Shown: positions 7,736 through 16,141, numbered from the stretch's first letter. The stretch: 30,507 nucleotides of DNA from Mariniphaga sp964624645 (GCA_964624645.1 CAZVAD010000014.1:1-30507), one strand, 5' to 3'. The notes: generated by a model from the letters alone, not told the origin. Program-made: numbers and translations.

Positions 7736-10507
7736 ATATATCCCCGAATCAAGTTTCAGCCTGATTTTTCCATTGTTATTGTCCTGACTGATGATATTAT
7801 TATCCGGCTTTTTTCCATCAATTTTCACGGAATTTAATTCGCTTTCAGGTAAAAACAGTGTAGCGGTTGTGTTGTGCGGAATTTCCACTTCAAGCTGAAA
7901 ATCATGGCCGTCCCTTTTCCATTCCGAACGGATTTTTCCATAGGGTGAATTGAAGGCGGTGTTTACGAATGTCAGATCACCCACAACTTCGGGCTTAATT
8001 TCAATCTCTTTATAGGCCACCGAGCCGGGCGATTGCCCGATACCGCCTAAGCCGGCATAAAACCACTCCATGACATGCCCTAACATCAGGTGGTTGTTGG
8101 AGACATTTTCCAGCGCCGCCCAGGATTCGGTCAGTGCGGTGGCTCCTTTTTTGAGCTGATATCCATATCCGGGAACATCATCGCGGTTAATCATTTCAAA
8201 CATCAGTTGCGATGCGCCGCCTTTCGTGAGCGCCTCCACCAGATAATGGAATCCTACATCGCCGGCTGTCAGCGCCTTGTTGCCGGCATGGATCGTATCC
8301 ACAAGGTTTGCAAACACTTTTTCCATATCCGATTCATCGGCAATTCCCATGCAATAGGGCATAGACATGGCTGTCTGGCTACCGGTGGAATAGACCTTGG
8401 TTTCCGGGTTGAAAAACATTGTATTGAAAGCCCGGCGGATATCATCCGCCCATTTTTGCAAGCTTTCCTGTTCGGGTTTATTGAGCAGCTGAGCCATTTC
8501 TGCCATCAGTTTCACATTATAGAAATAGGTGGCGGTTGCCGTCAGTGCAATGGGCGTGAGCTGGGAAACACCCGGCTGGCGCGGCCCCAAATCAAACCAG
8601 TCGCCAAGACCATGATTGAGTATGTGGCTTTCCGATTTACTTTTCAGGTAGTTCACATAGCCGTTCATCATGTTCCAGGCATCATCAATGATTTCTTGAT
8701 CGCCATACCATTTATACAGAAGATAGGGAAGAATCACCGCAGCGCTCCCCCATTCGGGGGAATCGCGGAATCCCCCGAGAAATTCCACATATTCGGGTGC
8801 GATGTCGGGAACAAGTCCGTCACCAGTCTGGGAATCCATCATGTCATAAATCAATTTCCGGTACAGAGGATAGATATCATACCGAAAGTGAACCCCTTGT
8901 CCCATCAGGTGCGTTTGTTCCAGCCAGCCTAATTTTTCGCGGTGCGGGCAGTCGGTGAGCACACTTTGGAAATTGCTCCGGATAGCCCAGTCAATCAAAG
9001 TGTGTATGCTGTTCAGCAGGGGATTACTGCATTCAAACGTTCCGTTTTCGGGTGCGGAATTGCGGGTATGCAGTAAGGTCAGCCTTTCGATTTCAGGCAG
9101 TCCGCCCGTATTTTTTTCTCCTGCAGGCACAGCTCCGGTTACCATGACATAGCGAAACCCGTAGTAGGTAAAAACTGGCTTCCATTTTTCTGAACCGTTG
9201 CCGTTCAGTGTATAGGAAAAACTGAAAGGATACCCCGATGCCCGCTGATTCACTGTGTTATTCGGATTGAGAAGTTCTGCAGGCCAGAGCTTCACTTCCT
9301 GCCCCGTTTTTCCGCTGACCACCAATTCCACAATCCCGGAGGCATTCTGCCCAAAATCATACAGCCACGCTGTGTCGCCTAATGAAATGATTTCCTTTAC
9401 TTCAATTTTATCCATTTCCTGCAGCGGATAATCGTTTTCTGCAATAAGCTTCCCGGCGGGAGCCGTAACCATCAGGGCATTCTGCCAGTGGCTGTCATTG
9501 AATCCGGGATTATTCCAGCCGTTTTGCTCAAGTGTTGCATCATAATCTTCGCCGCCGAAAATGCTGGTGTAGGTGATGGGAGAAGCAGTAACTTTCCATG
9601 TGTCATCGGTAGAAATTGTTTCCGATGTGCCATCAGGATACCGGATTTGAAGAACGGAAATCATTTTCGGCATGCCATAGGCAATCACAAGTTTCCGGTA
9701 GCGTTCGCGGTTAACGTTGTAGAAGCCGTTTCCGACAATGGCTCCCAGTACATTTTCTCCGGTTGTTACCAAAGAGGTTACGTCATACGTATTGTACAGG
9801 ATGGTTTTGTCATATTGTGTCCATCCGGGTGAGAGAAATGAATTTCCGATTTTTTTTCCGTTCAGGGACGCTTCATAGTGGCCAAGTCCGGAGATGAACA
9901 GGGTGGCCGATTCCGGCTTTTGACGGATTGAAAATGATTTTCTGAATTGTGGCACGAGTGGGCGCCGGACTGCTTTTTCACCAAGGTGATCGCCTGAGCC
10001 ATGAATGCCGGGAACAAGGCGCAATGCGGTGTCAAGCTCTTCAATGGCTATCCATTGCGCATCATTCCAGTCGGTATCCGACAATAAACCTACCTGCCAG
10101 CGGCCCGGTTCGCTCCAGGGGGATTCATTCCCGTTTGCATCCCAGACCTTCACTTTCCAGTAATAATGCTTTCCCGGTTCCGGCCTTTTTCCGTCAAATT
10201 TCACATGGAATGATTCTTCGGAATTTACTTTCTGTGAATCCCAGACTGTTCCGTAATTATTTTGGAGTTCATCCGGGCTTCCGGCAACAATTATCCGGTA
10301 TGCCGACTGCGCCACTCCTTTTCCTGACGATCTGATTTTCCAGCCAAGCAGCGGAGAGGGGGAATCCACACCAACAGGTTCCTGCCTGAAATTGCAGGTC
10401 AGGTCAGTTGCAATCAACTCAGGATGAGCAGAACAGGAAATCAGGAAAGGAATTGCAATCAGTGTGCAGATTAAAAGGTTTATCCGTGTCATTTTTGTTT
10501 TTTTCAA
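7736..10507 (-). CDS. Alpha-L-rhamnosidase, glycoside hydrolase family 78, lipoprotein; 3' end lost in gap
   Basis: This inverting glycosidase removes terminal alpha-L-rhamnose from plant glycosides, pectic side chains or bacterial polysaccharides. 924 codons are visible. A signal peptide with lipobox LISC is followed by an N-terminal beta-sandwich region (LTCNFRQEPVGVDSPSPLLGW), a rhamnosidase N domain (GLGHYEASLNGKKIG), the (alpha/alpha)6 barrel and the start of the C-terminal sandwich. In the family motif DCPHREKLGW, Asp519 and Glu524 match the known catalytic-site acids. Twelve residues after Asp519 there is Gln531 (GWLEQ) where many family members have Asp. Glu794 in ALTESWAALEN is the likely general base. 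The stop codon lies in the gap. The protein is probably surface-anchored or periplasmic and may work in a small rhamnose-glycan utilisation locus with the adjacent HTCS. Confidence 0.93.
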
Positions 10508-10605
10508 GATTGATAGTATTTGCTCTCAAAAATAGGCAAATATTTACAGGAAACTATGGTGAAATTTAAATTCATGTAGTAGCATTTCCCGGATGTTGTT
10601 CTTTT

Positions 10606-10652
10606 GTCGTCCTTTGGCCTCCCAAAGTTTTCGGGAGAGACGAAGGGGCGAC
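10606..10652. repeat. Imperfect inverted repeat, arms about 18-20 bp
   Basis: The left arm GTCGTCCTTTGGCCTCCC (10606-10623) and right arm GGGAGAGACGAAGGGGCGAC (10633-10652) pair over most of their length, with two single-base bulges and a few mismatches around a 9-nt loop. A T5 stretch follows on the plus strand. It could be an old terminator or a small palindromic intergenic element. I have no evidence for which. Confidence 0.4.
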
Positions 10653-10720
10653 TGTTTTTCAATAAATAAAGTGGTTTCATTGCAACTATATTTTTTTGGA
10701 TTACAATTTTCAGGATAATA

Positions 10721-10751
10721 AAAAAAACCCCGCAATCTGCGGGGCTTTTAA
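10721..10751 (-). terminator. Rho-independent terminator of the 1357-residue secreted protein gene
   Basis: A perfect 6-bp GC stem, CCCCGC-AATCT-GCGGGG (10728-10744), is flanked by A7 on the left and TTTT on the right. Read on the minus strand it is followed by seven U residues. It lies about 70 nt past the stop codon at 10821, where a terminator is expected. Confidence 0.85.
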
Positions 10752-10820
10752 TATTGTGTTTGTTTGGGTTGTGTATGTAATCAACAGGAATTTCATTTCA
10801 AAACTCCTGTTATAGACTTA

Positions 10821-13800
10821 TCACTTGTCAATGACCACTTTTCTGGTTTTCATCCTTTCTCCGGAAATCAGCTGAACATGATACATGCCGGCTGCTATTC
10901 CGTTGGTGTTCATATCCAGCGTGTGCACTCCGGCGAATCCGGGGGTGGGGCGTTCAATCCTCAGCACTTGTCCCAGTTGGTTTACCAGCCGGATTTCCAC
11001 ATCGCCACGTTCGGCTGTGGCATAGGTGATTTTGAAGGAACTGTTTGCCGGATTGGGATACAGGTTAATCAATTCCAGCATTGAACCTTCACCGTAAAGT
11101 GGATTTATGCTTGCTGACGTAACCGTATCGTTTAGCGACATCTCAATTTTGCCACTGAAAATTTCATTTCCTTCGGTGTCGAACATGGTGCAGCCAATTT
11201 CAGGCTGTTTGCCGGAAAATACCAGATTGAATGCCGGCGTCTGATCAGGCTTTTTGGGGTCAAACGGACAGGCAAGTTCAAAGAAAGCATTGCGGCGACC
11301 TGTCCAGGTTGCTGACAGATTGACGGCTCCATCGCTGTTATCACAGGATCCGCCACTGATTCCCGCAGCAAAAATTTCTGTGCGCCCTTCATCTTCTTCC
11401 CGTGCCTGTTCGTTTTCTTCTCCAAAAGAAACATACTTTATCAATACATCTTCTTTGGTTGAGATTTCCGGTTTCAGGCTTACGGCATAAAGTTTTTTAC
11501 CCAAAACAGAAAGATCAAAAGAGACATCGGTATCAATTATAATAATTCCTTTTCCTTTCCATCTCACTTCATAACAACATTCCGTACCATCGCATTTGAT
11601 TACGCATATGTTAAGGTTTCCATCATAATTATATTTTGTCATCGTGAATACGACTGAATTTTCAGCAGGAGGAATCAGTGTGCCGGATGCAGGAATGCTT
11701 GAATCGTTCCAACTTTGATTGGACTGGACACCGTCAACAATCAGTTGGCCGGTTGTGAAACTGGTAGCCGGTGAAGCGTTAATTTTAATTTCGCAAATCG
11801 GATTTGACGGATCGGGATTCAAGAAAGTGAATGTCCCTTCATAGTTCCCGAATCGTGGCCAGATACGATTCAGTTTGAAATCAAAGATGGGACAACAGTC
11901 GGAAGAGGAAGGAGGCGTGGCTTTGCAATCCATTTGTTCTCTGCCTTCACATACCTCTCCGTTGGCAAAATAGACAGTATAGCCAATAGTAACCGTTCCT
12001 GAAACATCAGCATTTACACAGGTTATCATGTCAACGGCACATCCATCGGCTTTAAATGTGTAGATGTTCTGTCCGGTATAATCATCCGGAATATCATGGC
12101 AATTCCATGATGCCGTAGAGAACGTTCCGTTATCTACAACCAGACGAATTGAATCCACTTCGCATTTTGTGGCTATGTGGAGACAGCAGTTGCCAACTGC
12201 CGGATCCTGGATTTTTTCAATCTGAAGTCCTTCGCAGCATTCTCCTGTAGCAGGACCGTCTTTTACCGTCAGGCAGACAGGAGGCGCTGCAATGGGGGTG
12301 AGGGATACGGTTTGCTGTGTTCCGTCAAGAATGAAATTTGCCGTAGCGATAACTGCAAAATCGTTACAGGCATTTTGTCCCGGTGTTGCCGATGCAGGCA
12401 CCTGCACATTGAAACTTTCCTGAAGGATTACTCCGATGGGCAGGAAGAAATTTCCGTAATCCATTTTAACATTTGAATCCGGCTGACTGCCCCAGGTTGT
12501 CTGATTACACCCTATGTTCACGTTATATTCCGGCAGGCAAATGTTTTGTCCGGCAGCAAAAGTTATTGCCGGGGAGGGGGCGGTTCCTGCCGGTTGCAGT
12601 GTTGTGGCATGAGTGGATGTGTTTACATACCCAACGCCAATCTGACTGCCTCTGGAAATATTCCGGTCAAGCACCAGCAAATCGTTAGTCCCGTCATTGC
12701 GGGGCAGCAAGTCCACAAATTTCACTTCTGTCAGCGGCACATTGGATAGATTTCTGTAATTCAGGCGATAGCGTGCTGTCCCCCCGACGTTGACATTTGC
12801 CGTTGTTCCGAAGGTACTGCCGTTGTCTCCACTGACTTCTTTAAATGCCTGCTGGCCGTATTTTGGCGTGATTAAAATATTGACGCTGTTTGAAGTTACC
12901 GGGGCAGGAACATTTCCGCCGGACACTTCAAAGCTGTTGGTGGAAATACCCGCCGGCGCCAGACTATCAATTCTGACATCGAACTCAATGTAATAATAAG
13001 GAAGCGAGGTTGTACCGTAATAACCGCAACTGGTTGAATAAAACAACTGGCAATCTGAATCTATATCCGGCAGACTCCATGAAAGATTGTTGTTGCTGTG
13101 ACTTGTTGTCACCCCGCTCCATGCGGTTGTTCCCGGTGGAATTGAACTTGAACCTGAGCATTGAACACCATAAGTATTTGCAGTGTAATAGGTTTCATTG
13201 CCAACATAAGTAAAGTAACTCAACAGGTCATCATCCAGACTTGCACCTGTCATCGTTTCGCTCCCGATATTTTGAACCCTCATGCGGAAACGGATGATAT
13301 CGCCCGGATCATAGCTTTCCTTTGGTGAACAAATCTCTTTCAACACACAGGGAATCGGCTCATAATCACCCACTGTGAATTGTGCACATGCCGAGCCAAT
13401 GGTGATATTGTTGTTTTTTGCATCAAAAGTGGCACAGTTTTCAACCGGAGTGCCCGGAGCATTCTGGTCAACAGAAAAATAGATGTACAGATAAATCCAG
13501 TTGCCAGCCGGCAAACTGCCTGTCATATCCAGTTGCAGATCGTTCACAGGAAAACCAAGTGGGCCTGAAGACCAGTTTGCATTTATGGCTGAATTGATTA
13601 CATCCTGACCATTGTTTGCAGTCAGGGACATTGTCGTTGTATTATTTCCTCCCATTACCGCAACGCTATGCACTGTAATTCCCGAAGGGATGACATCATT
13701 GATGGTAAATGGCGAGAGCGGTATGTTTCCACTATTTTGGAATGGAATATAATAGTAGCCGTTACATCCCGGTACGCGGTTGGTCATGTAAACATATTTA

Positions 13801-14894
13801 TACAGCCTTCCGCCTGCATGAGGTGTGCTGGTCACCACATTAATACAGGTCTGAACGCTGGTGTGCTCCACGGGTTGCTGGCAAATTATGCCGTTTAGCG
13901 AAGCTTCATTGTAGATGGAGGTGCCATCCGGGAAAACGCTTGCCGGATAATAGACCGTAATATTGCACGCATAACTTGCGTTTGGGGTGGATGCATCAAG
14001 GTTGCCATTGTTGGGTTGCCAGGTGAAGGTATTTCCCGAAAGAGGCGGATTGACTCCGCAGGTACTGCTGATAAACACAGCGCCCGGCGGAAGCTGATCG
14101 GTAACCACTGCATTGCTCATATTGTGCTGCCCGGCTACATTTCCGAAAAAACCATTCGCTTTCGTTACATTAAGCCTGTATGTTACCGTGTCGCCCGGTG
14201 CAACAATGTATCCGCAATTTCCGCCGTTGGGGTTGACAGATACTTTACCGTTCATCCAGATCGTCTTGTTGATTATCCACGGGTCTTCAGCAGTGGCTGT
14301 TGTTGACACATGGGGAGTATAGTACATTTTATCGTCAATGCGGATACCCGTACGGTTTCTTACGCTTGTCCCGTCACAGGTTACCCCTGCCGGAAATTTC
14401 ACCACAATGGTAAATGAACCTGAAGATGAACTTCCGGCTGGCAAACCCGAAAGTTCGTAGGTGACGGTCTGTCCGTTAACACTGATGACCGGCGTAACTC
14501 CGTTAACTGTAACCGGCGTGGGAATTGATACAATCTGAAGCGGCGCAGGCACTTCATCTTCAATGAATATTTCAGTTGCTCCTGCCGGCGCTGAATAGAT
14601 AATGGTATAGCTGAAATTTACACCAGTCTGAATCGTGGTGTTGCTCACAACCTTTTTCAGCGAATAACCGAAATCATCCCATTGGGCTTCATTCTGACTT
14701 TGTTGGCCTTTAACGTGCGATGTAAAAGAGGAAATAAATAGTAATAAAAAAAACACAGCTCTTAAATAACCTGTGTTTATTTTATTTGAAAATGGGAAAT
14801 CTGTTGAGTTTCCGGTGATTTTTGAACATTCACCGGAGGAAACCTTTGCCGGGAAACGGCAACTAACGAAAGTAAACCTGTATAAACTTTTCAT
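10821..14894 (-). CDS. Large type IX-secreted surface protein with DUF11-type repeats and C-terminal sorting domain
   Basis: This 1357-residue exported protein is probably cell-surface attached or released by the Por (type IX) system. The order is: an unusual 44-residue N-terminal extension; a hydrophobic signal segment ending ...HVKGQ at residue 64; several DUF11-like beta-sandwich repeats with signatures such as APGDTVTYRLNVT, DPGDIIRFRMRVQNIG and NVGGTARYRLNYRNLS; a Cys-rich part; a domain from about 1153 (KYVSF..FELACPF..PEIGCTM) shared with the neighbour; and the sorting domain 1279-1357 (YPNPANSSFK...GMYHVQL...RKVVIDK). There is no second Met before the signal segment, so the ATG at 14894 is forced. 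A terminator-like hairpin lies inside the coding sequence at 14746-14778. The specific function is unknown; adhesin or structural roles are usual guesses. Confidence 0.9.
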   Translation of the reverse strand: MKSLYRFTFVSCRFPAKVSSGECSKITGNSTDFPFSNKINTGYLRAVFFLLLFISSFTSHVKGQQSQNEAQWDDFGYSLKKVVSNTTIQTGVNFSYTIIYSAPAGATEIFIEDEVPAPLQIVSIPTPVTVNGVTPVISVNGQTVTYELSGLPAGSSSSGSFTIVVKFPAGVTCDGTSVRNRTGIRIDDKMYYTPHVSTTATAEDPWIINKTIWMNGKVSVNPNGGNCGYIVAPGDTVTYRLNVTKANGFFGNVAGQHNMSNAVVTDQLPPGAVFISSTCGVNPPLSGNTFTWQPNNGNLDASTPNASYACNITVYYPASVFPDGTSIYNEASLNGIICQQPVEHTSVQTCINVVTSTPHAGGRLYKYVYMTNRVPGCNGYYYIPFQNSGNIPLSPFTINDVIPSGITVHSVAVMGGNNTTTMSLTANNGQDVINSAINANWSSGPLGFPVNDLQLDMTGSLPAGNWIYLYIYFSVDQNAPGTPVENCATFDAKNNNITIGSACAQFTVGDYEPIPCVLKEICSPKESYDPGDIIRFRMRVQNIGSETMTGASLDDDLLSYFTYVGNETYYTANTYGVQCSGSSSIPPGTTAWSGVTTSHSNNNLSWSLPDIDSDCQLFYSTSCGYYGTTSLPYYYIEFDVRIDSLAPAGISTNSFEVSGGNVPAPVTSNSVNILITPKYGQQAFKEVSGDNGSTFGTTANVNVGGTARYRLNYRNLSNVPLTEVKFVDLLPRNDGTNDLLVLDRNISRGSQIGVGYVNTSTHATTLQPAGTAPSPAITFAAGQNICLPEYNVNIGCNQTTWGSQPDSNVKMDYGNFFLPIGVILQESFNVQVPASATPGQNACNDFAVIATANFILDGTQQTVSLTPIAAPPVCLTVKDGPATGECCEGLQIEKIQDPAVGNCCLHIATKCEVDSIRLVVDNGTFSTASWNCHDIPDDYTGQNIYTFKADGCAVDMITCVNADVSGTVTIGYTVYFANGEVCEGREQMDCKATPPSSSDCCPIFDFKLNRIWPRFGNYEGTFTFLNPDPSNPICEIKINASPATSFTTGQLIVDGVQSNQSWNDSSIPASGTLIPPAENSVVFTMTKYNYDGNLNICVIKCDGTECCYEVRWKGKGIIIIDTDVSFDLSVLGKKLYAVSLKPEISTKEDVLIKYVSFGEENEQAREEDEGRTEIFAAGISGGSCDNSDGAVNLSATWTGRRNAFFELACPFDPKKPDQTPAFNLVFSGKQPEIGCTMFDTEGNEIFSGKIEMSLNDTVTSASINPLYGEGSMLELINLYPNPANSSFKITYATAERGDVEIRLVNQLGQVLRIERPTPGFAGVHTLDMNTNGIAAGMYHVQLISGERMKTRKVVIDK
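14746..14778 (-). promoter_or_regulatory. Terminator-like hairpin inside the leader coding sequence (large paralogue)
   Basis: On the sense (minus) strand the 8-bp perfect stem AAACACAG / CTGTGTTT encloses a 12-nt loop, and the right arm runs into eight consecutive T. The core begins exactly 116 nt after the A of the ATG. The small paralogue has the same structure at the same distance, with a different stem sequence that still pairs. It therefore looks like a conserved RNA structure, possibly a conditional terminator. Confidence 0.6.
14811..14837 (-). promoter_or_regulatory. First leader hairpin (large paralogue)
   Basis: The perfect 8-bp inverted repeat TCCGGTGA / TCACCGGA has an 11-nt loop and lies upstream of the terminator-like hairpin within codons 20-28. 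The small paralogue has a weaker counterpart at 16058-16087. Confidence 0.5.
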
Positions 14895-15202
14895 AATAAC
14901 TTATTTTTAGTTAAAAACATGAACAGCAATCTTTTTCTGTATTTTCGACGTTCAAACATAAATAAATCAAAGATATAAAGATGATTAAATCTTAAATTAT
15001 TTATTTATTGCATTCGGAATATTTATAGAGATAATCTATTGCAAAAGGAATATTTGCCTCTAAATCAATCTCGAAAGAGGATTAAAGCAGTCGGCATACA
15101 AAGCGGACTTAATAGAAACTTGAGATTATTTCTGAAAATATTGTTGCTGTCATTTAGGTTTTAACAGCAATGAAACAGCAGTGCAAAATGGCAGGCGACA
15201 GC
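14895..15202. other. Intergenic region between the two type IX-secreted protein genes
   Basis: These 308 bp contain the promoter of the large gene. On the minus strand TATGTTTG (14953-14960) matches the -7 consensus TAnnTTTG and sits about 59 nt before the ATG. A second match, TATCTTTG, is at 14968-14975. No clear -33 TTTG is at the right distance. A stem TTGCTGT / ACAGCAA (15144-15170) may end the upstream small gene, although it lacks a T tract. No gene is seen. Confidence 0.45.
14953..14960 (-). promoter_or_regulatory. Candidate -7 promoter element of the large secreted protein gene
   Basis: TATGTTTG on the minus strand fits the Bacteroidota -7 box TAnnTTTG. The small paralogue has TATATTTG at nearly the same distance from its ATG (16202-16209). 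Together they predict a 5' leader of about 50 nt. No -33 box could be paired with it. Confidence 0.4.
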
Positions 15203-16141
15203 CTATTTTTTGATTATAATCGGGCGATTACGAACCTTGTCGGCAAACTCCACAAAAACATGATAAACTCCCGGAGATAATCCTTCGGCGTCTATTTCTA
15301 CTGACCGGCGCTCCTGGAACGACGATCCTTGATTCACGGAACGAACGGTTTGCCCCAGTTGGTTTATGATTCTGATTCTCACAGCGCTGCGTTTGTCTGA
15401 GGTGTAATCAACCCAAAACATACCGGAAGCAGGGTTGGGATATACGTTAAGTAATTCGGATGTATGATTTTCACCTGAAAGCGGATTGACAGGGCGCAAA
15501 GAGTTAGGTTCCTGTGATTTTTGGTCAATTTTTCCGGTAAAAATCTCATTTTCTTCACTGTCAGTCATGGTGTAACTGATTTCAGGCACTTCCCCTTCAA
15601 ACTCCAGCGTGAATGAAGGCGTCTCTTCCGAAAATTCAAGATTAAATGGACAAGGCAATTCAAAAAGAATTTTTCGGTGAATTACCCGGGTAGCCGGCCG
15701 GCTTATGGCTGTTTCCTTATCTTTGCAGCTGCCTGCAATAAAGGTTGCAGCGCTCAATTTTGCATTGCCCGAAAATTCTGTATCAGCGCCGTATTCAAAT
15801 GACACATATTTTACCTCTTTGTCCACCGGGGAATTAAAAACAGGTTTCACCGTTATTCCAACCCGGTTGGGCTTGTTGGGTAACTTCTTCAAAACAGAAT
15901 CCTCTTCCATAGTCAGGAATTGTTTTATTTCCCATTTTTTAATGGGTTCCTGACCGTTGGATACAAGAGTGGAAACAGAAAAAAGAGAGAAAAAAAATAG
16001 CGCAGTTTTTAGTAAATCTGCGCTATTTTTTTGGGAATGCCTAAAATCAACCGGGCATCCAATGAATTTTTCATGTTCTTCATCCGACAGATGTACCGGG
16101 ATTTTGTGCAGGCGATACAATTTGCTGAATAAGTTTTTCAT
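15203..16141 (-). CDS. Small type IX-secreted protein, paralogue of the 1357-residue protein
   Basis: This exported protein of 312 residues has no named family that I recognise. Residues 1-44 form an N-terminal extension starting MKNLFSKLYRLHK, and the signal segment ends ...VSNGQ at 64. A short linker is followed by a domain from about 111 (KYVSF..IAGSC..FELPCPF..PEISYTM..ENEIFTGKI) and the Por-type sorting domain 234-312 (YPNPASGMFW...GVYHVFV...RPIIIKK). Signal, pre-CTD domain and CTD all align with the large neighbour; the sorting domains have identical length. It looks like the neighbour without its ~1000-residue repeat region. No Met lies between residue 1 and the signal segment. The coding region contains a 15-bp perfect hairpin at 15990-16032. 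Confidence 0.88.
   Translation of the reverse strand: MKNLFSKLYRLHKIPVHLSDEEHEKFIGCPVDFRHSQKNSADLLKTALFFFSLFSVSTLVSNGQEPIKKWEIKQFLTMEEDSVLKKLPNKPNRVGITVKPVFNSPVDKEVKYVSFEYGADTEFSGNAKLSAATFIAGSCKDKETAISRPATRVIHRKILFELPCPFNLEFSEETPSFTLEFEGEVPEISYTMTDSEENEIFTGKIDQKSQEPNSLRPVNPLSGENHTSELLNVYPNPASGMFWVDYTSDKRSAVRIRIINQLGQTVRSVNQGSSFQERRSVEIDAEGLSPGVYHVFVEFADKVRNRPIIIKK
15990..16032 (-). promoter_or_regulatory. Terminator-like hairpin inside the leader coding sequence (small paralogue)
   Basis: A perfect 15-bp stem has the core TAGCGCAG / CTGCGCTA, a 12-nt loop, and A7/T7 continuing the pairing. Eight T follow on the sense strand. The core begins 116 nt after the start codon, identical to the large paralogue. 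Three of the eight core base pairs differ from the paralogue, and all three changes keep pairing. It closely resembles the true terminator at 30238-30275, yet it lies within codons 37-51. Confidence 0.65.
16058..16087 (-). promoter_or_regulatory. First leader hairpin (small paralogue)
   Basis: The sense-strand arms TCGGATGAA and TTCATTGGA pair with one G-G mismatch and one G-U wobble around a 12-nt loop, within codons 19-28. This is the positional counterpart of the perfect hairpin at 14811-14837. It is weak on its own; the shared position gives it value. Confidence 0.4.

Larger units (their letters stand above)
10508..10820. other. Intergenic region between the rhamnosidase start and the large secreted protein's stop
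   Basis: Here are 313 bp without a convincing gene. The left end should hold the rhamnosidase promoter; CAAAAATA at 10527-10534 reads TATTTTTG on the minus strand and fits the -7 consensus TAnnTTTG, but it lies only 20 nt from the ATG and no -33 box is visible. An imperfect inverted repeat lies at 10606-10652 and a terminator at 10721-10751. A 63-codon minus-strand frame (10544-10735) runs through these and is rejected. Confidence 0.5.

Noticed and set aside
8090..8932. A 280-codon plus-strand ORF inside the rhamnosidase gene
   Set aside because: It is fully antisense to a clear GH78 gene, has no recognisable motif and has the His/Ile-rich composition of a shadow frame.
10611..10628. Resemblance of GGCCTCCCAAAGT to part of human Alu sequence
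   Set aside because: The match is only 13 bases, is part of a local inverted repeat and the flanks are unrelated; contamination is not supported.
10544..10735. Minus-strand ORF of 63 codons between the rhamnosidase and the large secreted protein
   Set aside because: It starts within a terminator hairpin and runs through an inverted repeat and the promoter region, so it is a chance frame.
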